Assembly: GCF_003285005.1 (NCBI RefSeq) | Contig: NZ_QMFA01000039.1 | Span: 1 to 64,000, forward strand | DNA from: Paenibacillus sp. YN15 | GTDB taxonomy: Bacteria > Bacillota > Bacilli > Paenibacillales > NBRC-103111 | Length of the DNA stretch: 64,000 nt | Direction: 5' to 3' | Part shown: in pieces, positions 63,375 to 64,000 of the stretch | Layout of the letters: every line of letters starts with the position of its first letter | Position numbering within the stretch: position 1 is the stretch's first letter | The notes under the pieces: model-generated | What the model was told of the DNA's origin: nothing | Seen by the model: only the letters and a program-made list of their open reading frames with translations | Database searches by the model: none | Translations under genes and position numbers: made by a program

Positions 63375-64000
63375 GCAGCGATTTACCTTTACGCTTCAGG
63401 CGGCTTCGCCGGTTCATTTTGGCGGGGGAACGCCGGGAGAGTTGCTGTTGGACGGGAATGATGCGCCGTTTGCCAGCGGCAACAGCATCGGCGGAGCGCT
63501 GCGCAGCTTTCTCGGGCAGGGCGAGAGGGTTGAGCCGGAGGACATCCAATATTATATGGGCAAAGGAGGGTCCTCCTCTGAAGAGGAGTTTATCGAAAGC
63601 CGGATGTTCATCAGCGATGGCACGATCAGCGGAATGGAAAAGCTGCCGGGGCGTACTGCCGGCCATGATGCTTTTCCCGCCATGGAGGGAACGGCGATTG
63701 ACCCGGCCAGCGGGGCGGCCCGCCGCAACCATAAATATAAACGGTATTTCCTGCCCGCTGGCATCGAGTTGTCCTTCACGGTGGAGTGCGACACTGATGG
63801 TGGAGAAACAGAGAAGCGGCTTCCTTTTTCCCGGCTGGTATACATATGGGCTGAAGCTATTGAGAAGGGGGAGCTGCGGTTTGGCGGACAGAAAAGCAAT
63901 GGCTACGGCCGGTTCACGGTTCGGCAACTAACTTGCTCCGAGTTCGTCTTCGACAGTCCGGAGGCGTTGGACCAATATATCTTCGGACGGCATTCGGCAG
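63364..64000 (+). CDS. Csm3-like RAMP protein, partial (cut by window end)
   Basis: 212 codons visible, with no stop. MKIRQRFTFTLQAASPVHFG, then GELLLDGNDAPFASGNSIGG (D30 and D33 at the position of the catalytic Asp of Csm3/Cmr4), a Cys-free RNA-contact region and the glycine-rich LRFGGQKSNGYGRFTV (about 170-185). It overlaps csx10 by 11 bases. A target-RNA-cleaving backbone subunit is expected. The C-terminus and further genes lie beyond the window. Confidence 0.75.
   Translation, partial: MKIRQRFTFTLQAASPVHFGGGTPGELLLDGNDAPFASGNSIGGALRSFLGQGERVEPEDIQYYMGKGGSSSEEEFIESRMFISDGTISGMEKLPGRTAGHDAFPAMEGTAIDPASGAARRNHKYKRYFLPAGIELSFTVECDTDGGETEKRLPFSRLVYIWAEAIEKGELRFGGQKSNGYGRFTVRQLTCSEFVFDSPEALDQYIFGRHSA

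Overview
The window reads as the chromosome of a GC-rich, spore-forming member of the Bacillales, most like Paenibacillus. This is inferred from gene content: an AbrB-type regulator, a 631-residue PrkA kinase, a ydaO-type c-di-AMP riboswitch in front of a 3D-domain wall protein, YesM/YesN two-component genes beside a sugar ABC transporter, sigma-A promoters with strong AGGAGG ribosome sites, and many short intergenic repeats. No 16S or species marker is present, so the genus is an inference.

Bases 1-24500 are mostly housekeeping: DAHP synthase (aroF), a GSI-beta type glutamine synthetase under a GlnR/TnrA-type box, a riboswitch-controlled wall protein, serC, a chemoreceptor, an orphan OmpR-type regulator, trmL and an AbrB-like protein. 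A YesMN/CUT1 sugar-uptake locus follows (two-component genes on the minus strand, permeases and binding lipoprotein on the plus strand), then a sugar-type MFS permease, a CTP-synthase-like glutaminase, a polysaccharide deacetylase and two nucleases.

Bases 24500-40600 hold an anaerobic and redox block: pflB without pflA, then a three-gene operon (2Fe-2S ferredoxin, sensory-type [FeFe]-hydrogenase homologue with PAS domain, SpoIIE-type phosphatase) behind a Rex/Fnr-like operator. After these come a THUMP-type methyltransferase, prkA, a second chemoreceptor, a PadR/DUF4097 pair, an SGNH hydrolase and a decayed Gfo/Idh/MocA gene.

Bases 40600-64000 form a defence island. Four CRISPR arrays (46, 28, 21 and 16 clear repeats plus degenerate ends) all read on the plus strand behind related leaders. 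Their repeats are of the I-C-like 33-base class and differ between arrays mainly at the hairpin stem, where pairing is kept. Between arrays lie a Thg1-like 3'-5' polymerase coupled to a P-loop kinase, a broken SUFU gene, an aldo/keto reductase, several gene remnants, a MarR-GNAT fusion and a solo cas6. After array 4 comes a PD-(D/E)xK nuclease-like gene (DUF6602-like), then a type III effector operon, probably III-D: cas10 without an HD domain, a RAMP, a Csx10-like RAMP and a Csm3-like RAMP cut by the window edge. No cas1, cas2, cas3 or cas8 is visible, so spacer acquisition and any type I-C interference must be encoded elsewhere. The best candidates for an undescribed function are the Thg1-kinase pair and the DUF6602-like nuclease.
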